Of a stretch of DNA of 64,000 nt, positions 61,767 through 64,000 are shown one piece after another. Below the pieces are notes generated by a model, which was given only the letters and a program-made list of their open reading frames with translations, was not told the DNA's origin and ran no database searches. Position 1 is the first letter of the stretch. Each line of letters starts with the position of its first letter. A program made the position numbers and the translations under genes. This stretch comes from Physcia stellaris (taxonomy: Eukaryota > Ascomycota > Lecanoromycetes > Caliciales > Physciaceae), in the NCBI GenBank assembly GCA_018902385.1, contig JABSSW010000006.1, positions 744,001 through 808,000 of the forward strand. Direction: 5' to 3'.

Positions 61767-62394
61767 AGATCGACATCAATCGACCCTCAGCAGCAGTGTC
61801 ATCGAAGGATATCCTCTTTATGGACGACAAGACCCAACTTGTTCGAGAGCAGAACTCTCGAAGACCCCGATTACAATCTTATAGGCTTTGATATGACTTG
61901 AAAGTCATCAGAAAGCCGGTCGAACTTTTAAAAGAAATCTGAGCGTTGGTCTCTAGGAAGGGTGATCCCTCAGAAGGCCATGTTCTGCCACCCGCCGCTA
62001 AAGTGGCATCGCTCGGGTAGGAGTATGAAATGATAATCAAACACATTGAACGCCCACTTAATGTCTATTAGATTTCTAAGTGACTTTTGGGTCTGAGTGT
62101 AAAGTAGTAAAGCAACTTGCAGATTTTAGAAACCAGTATGATATGCTGCCGATCTTTCTCTCTCCTTTCCATTCGAATCACTTAGCTATTCGACATGATA
62201 GGCAAAGTTAGCTAAATGCTCCACGTACAAGCTTGGTATCTTCATCCCATCCAGCAGAGTTTCCGCTTCTCTGCAAGTATGAGATGACAACTAACCCTAT
62301 AAGCTTTAACCCTAAATTAGCTACGCGTCTTGTCGCGTCGTCAAAAGTACGTAGAGACTGACTTTTGGCACTTCAGATTCATACCAATTTCGTC
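61767..62394. other. Intergenic region upstream of rfc5
   Basis: About 630 bp; carries the MCB and telobox-like elements listed below. No gene seen. Confidence 0.5.
62293..62328. promoter_or_regulatory. Telobox-like repeats and an MCB box before rfc5
   Basis: AACCCTA occurs at 62293-62299 and AACCCTAA at 62308-62315, followed by ACGCGT at 62323-62328, about 65-100 bp upstream of the ATG. ACGCGT is the MBF-binding MluI box of S-phase genes in yeasts, which suits a clamp-loader gene. A single 6-mer is expected by chance at several places in 64 kb. Confidence 0.4.
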
Positions 62395-63654
62395 ATGGCA
62401 CTCCTGGTGGACAAATATCGGCCTCGCTCCCTGGAGGCTCTAACCTACCACGAGGACCTTTCCGAACGCCTGCGAAGTCTCGCACAAAGCGGCGACTTCC
62501 CCCATCTCCTCGTCTATGGTCCTTCAGGTGCAGGCAAGAAGACAAGGATTGTCACCACTCTGAGGGAGCTTTATGGACCCGGTGTTGAGAAGATAAAAAT
62601 CGATTCTCGAATATTCCAAACCACGTCAAACCGCAAGCTCGAGTTCAACATTGTTGCATCAGTGTACCACCTTGAGATCACGCCTTCAGATGTGGGACAT
62701 TTTGACAGAGTAGTGGTCCAGGACCTATTGAAAGAGGTTGCGCAGACACAACAGGTCGACCAGTCAGCGCGACAGCGATTCAAGGTTGTGGTCATCAATG
62801 AGGCAGATCACCTTACCCGGGATGCGCAAGCAGCGCTCAGGAGAACGATGGAGAAATACAGTCCCAACCTACGTTTAATCTTACTGGCGAACAGCACGGC
62901 GAATATTATTGCGCCTATTCGGTCAAGAACGCTGTTAGTCAGGGTTGCCGCTCCCACCCATGATGACATCTGCAAAGTCTTGAAGAAAGTCGGAAAGTCA
63001 GAGGGCTGGCCGGAGGCAGAGGGATTGAATAGGAGAATAGCACAAGACAGCGGAAGAAATCTTCGGCGAGCGTTACTGATGTTTGAGACCGTCCACGCTC
63101 AAAAGTAAGACTCAGGCCCTCTCGATCTATGGCCAGAGAGACTAACAAGGCGACCCAGTGAGCAAGTCACGGATAAGACACCCATACCACCACCAGATTG
63201 GGAAGCCCTTGTCGCGCAGATAGCAGACGACATCATGGCAGAACATACACCTGCGCAGATTCTGATTGTCCGCGCCAAGCTGTATGATCTTTTGAGTCAT
63301 TGCATACCACCAACGACCATACTCAAGGTAGTCTCTCTCTACGTGCCTCGCGGTGAAGCTGATCGAAAGACGTAGACTTTGACCTTCAAGCTGATCCCGA
63401 AGATTGACGACGCCCTTAAAGGAGATGTAATTAAATGGTCTGCTTTCTACGAACATCGCATCCGAACGGGCAGTGTAAGTTTGTGGTCCTCCGGGCTAAA
63501 GGCGGAATTAATTGACCCAGAAACACATCTTTCATCTCGAAGCGTTTGTCGCAAAATTCATGAGGATACTGGAAAGGTCTGTTGCACGTCTGCTGTGTTC
63601 GTGACTAGACAATGCTGACATTTGCATAGCTATCTGATGGGGATGGATTTCTAG
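62395..63654 (+). CDS. rfc5: Replication factor C small subunit Rfc5 (human RFC3 type)
   Basis: A clamp-loader subunit that helps load PCNA, shared by the checkpoint and cohesion loaders (family knowledge). Exons 62395-63104, 63159-63327, 63376-63474, 63521-63576, 63630-63654; phases agree, 352 aa, against 354 in yeast. The start MALLVDKYRPRSL is the conserved RFC box. The P-loop GPSGAGKKTR lies at about 42-51, with the Lys-Lys variant typical of this subunit. The Walker B position reads NEADHLT in place of DEAD. SRC-type sensor residues read IRSRTLLVR, consistent with a non-hydrolysing or weak ATP site. The last coding exon is only 25 nt (YLMGMDF). Confidence 0.95.
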
Positions 63655-63955
63655 TATCATTTTCATGTCTTTCGAGCATGGCGTTGGTGTTGCATTCTAG
63701 CGAAAGCGTTGTTATTGCAGAGGGCACTTTCCTAATGAATGAGATTCTATTGACTGAAGCTTTGGCTCCAACCCAACAAGAAACGCAAGTACGACGTCAT
63801 TTGCCGAGCTTCACTGCACTGTAAATCAGGGACCTTCGACATTAGAAATATTATTGGTGCATAGCTCCTTTCAACAACATAACCTGCCTCCAGCAAAGAA
63901 CACTGACACTCTTGATCTGATATACCTTCCTTGTCATTGATACCCACATATCAAG
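63655..63955. other. Intergenic region
   Basis: About 300 bp downstream of rfc5; nothing recognised. Confidence 0.45.
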
Positions 63956-64000
63956 ATGTCTTCAGGGTTAATGGACACAGCGCCAGGCGGCGAAAGCACT
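63956..64000 (+). CDS. Possible N-terminus of the next gene, cut by the window
   Basis: ATG at 63956 in the context AAG-ATG opens 15 codons (MSSGLMDTAPGGEST) to the window end. It is too short to identify; the position after rfc5 and the initiation context are the only support. Confidence 0.3.
   Translation, partial: MSSGLMDTAPGGEST

Overview
This is a gene-dense stretch of nuclear DNA from a filamentous ascomycete (Pezizomycotina). The genes carry short GT-AG introns, mostly 46-160 nt, with CTGAC or GCTAAC-like branch sites. The gene set points the same way: an HxA-type xanthine dehydrogenase, a SidF-type siderophore acyltransferase, a RID/Masc1-type DNA methyltransferase, a Nup98-Nup96 fusion and GPI-anchored cupredoxin-like proteins. 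The intron style and gene content would suit a Dothideomycete, but the class is inference. Exon boundaries were worked out by hand from splice signals, reading phase and family knowledge; no alignment was run.

Layout: 1-2708 (-) BET bromodomain protein, running off the left edge; 4471-7103 (+) UTP5/WDR43; 8743-10321 (+) RVB1 AAA+ ATPase; 10865-15204 (-) xanthine dehydrogenase; 15722-16881 (+) mitochondrial ribosomal protein uS7m; 17145-18494 (+) J-domain protein; 19840-20172 (-) and 20693-21252 (+) small unrecognised proteins; 21791-22327 (+) DRAP-deaminase-like protein; 22728-23766 (+) NTF2-fold protein; 24848-25609 (+) and 25938-26731 (-) two GPI-anchored surface proteins, tail to tail; 27412-28377 (+) STN1; 28858-30556 (+) complex I 51-kDa subunit; 31238-37902 (-) Nup98-Nup96; 38126-38561 (+) tentative tiny gene; 38982-39647 (+) secreted protein; 39987-40705 (-) centrin; 41391-42315 (+) SDR; 43298-43711 (-) small two-exon gene; 44414-46121 (+) SidF-like acyltransferase; 46906-48561 (+) RID-like methyltransferase; 49059-50166 (-) mitochondrial dicarboxylate carrier; 51635-52225 (+) Arg-rich orphan; 52923-53684 (+) RIB3; 54463-55371 (+) Cys-containing secreted protein; 55372-56600 AT-rich decayed region; 56628-58004 (-) bHLH factor; 58794-60547 (+) TMEM135-like protein; 60813-61766 (+) COX11; 62395-63654 (+) RFC5; 63956 onward, a possible start of the next gene.

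Most of this is core housekeeping: ribosome biogenesis, chromatin, replication and telomere maintenance, nuclear pore, spindle pole, respiratory chain. Accessory functions (iron acquisition, purine use, riboflavin, cell surface) lie between. There is no obvious biosynthetic cluster and no intact transposon. The points most worth checking are a 5-nt micro-exon in the dicarboxylate carrier, a short RID-type methyltransferase together with a RIP-like diverged repeat, tandem GATA sites in front of the siderophore gene, a catalytic Tyr-to-His change in the SDR, a Thr at the Nup98 self-cleavage site, and several small spliced genes that a single-exon scan would miss.
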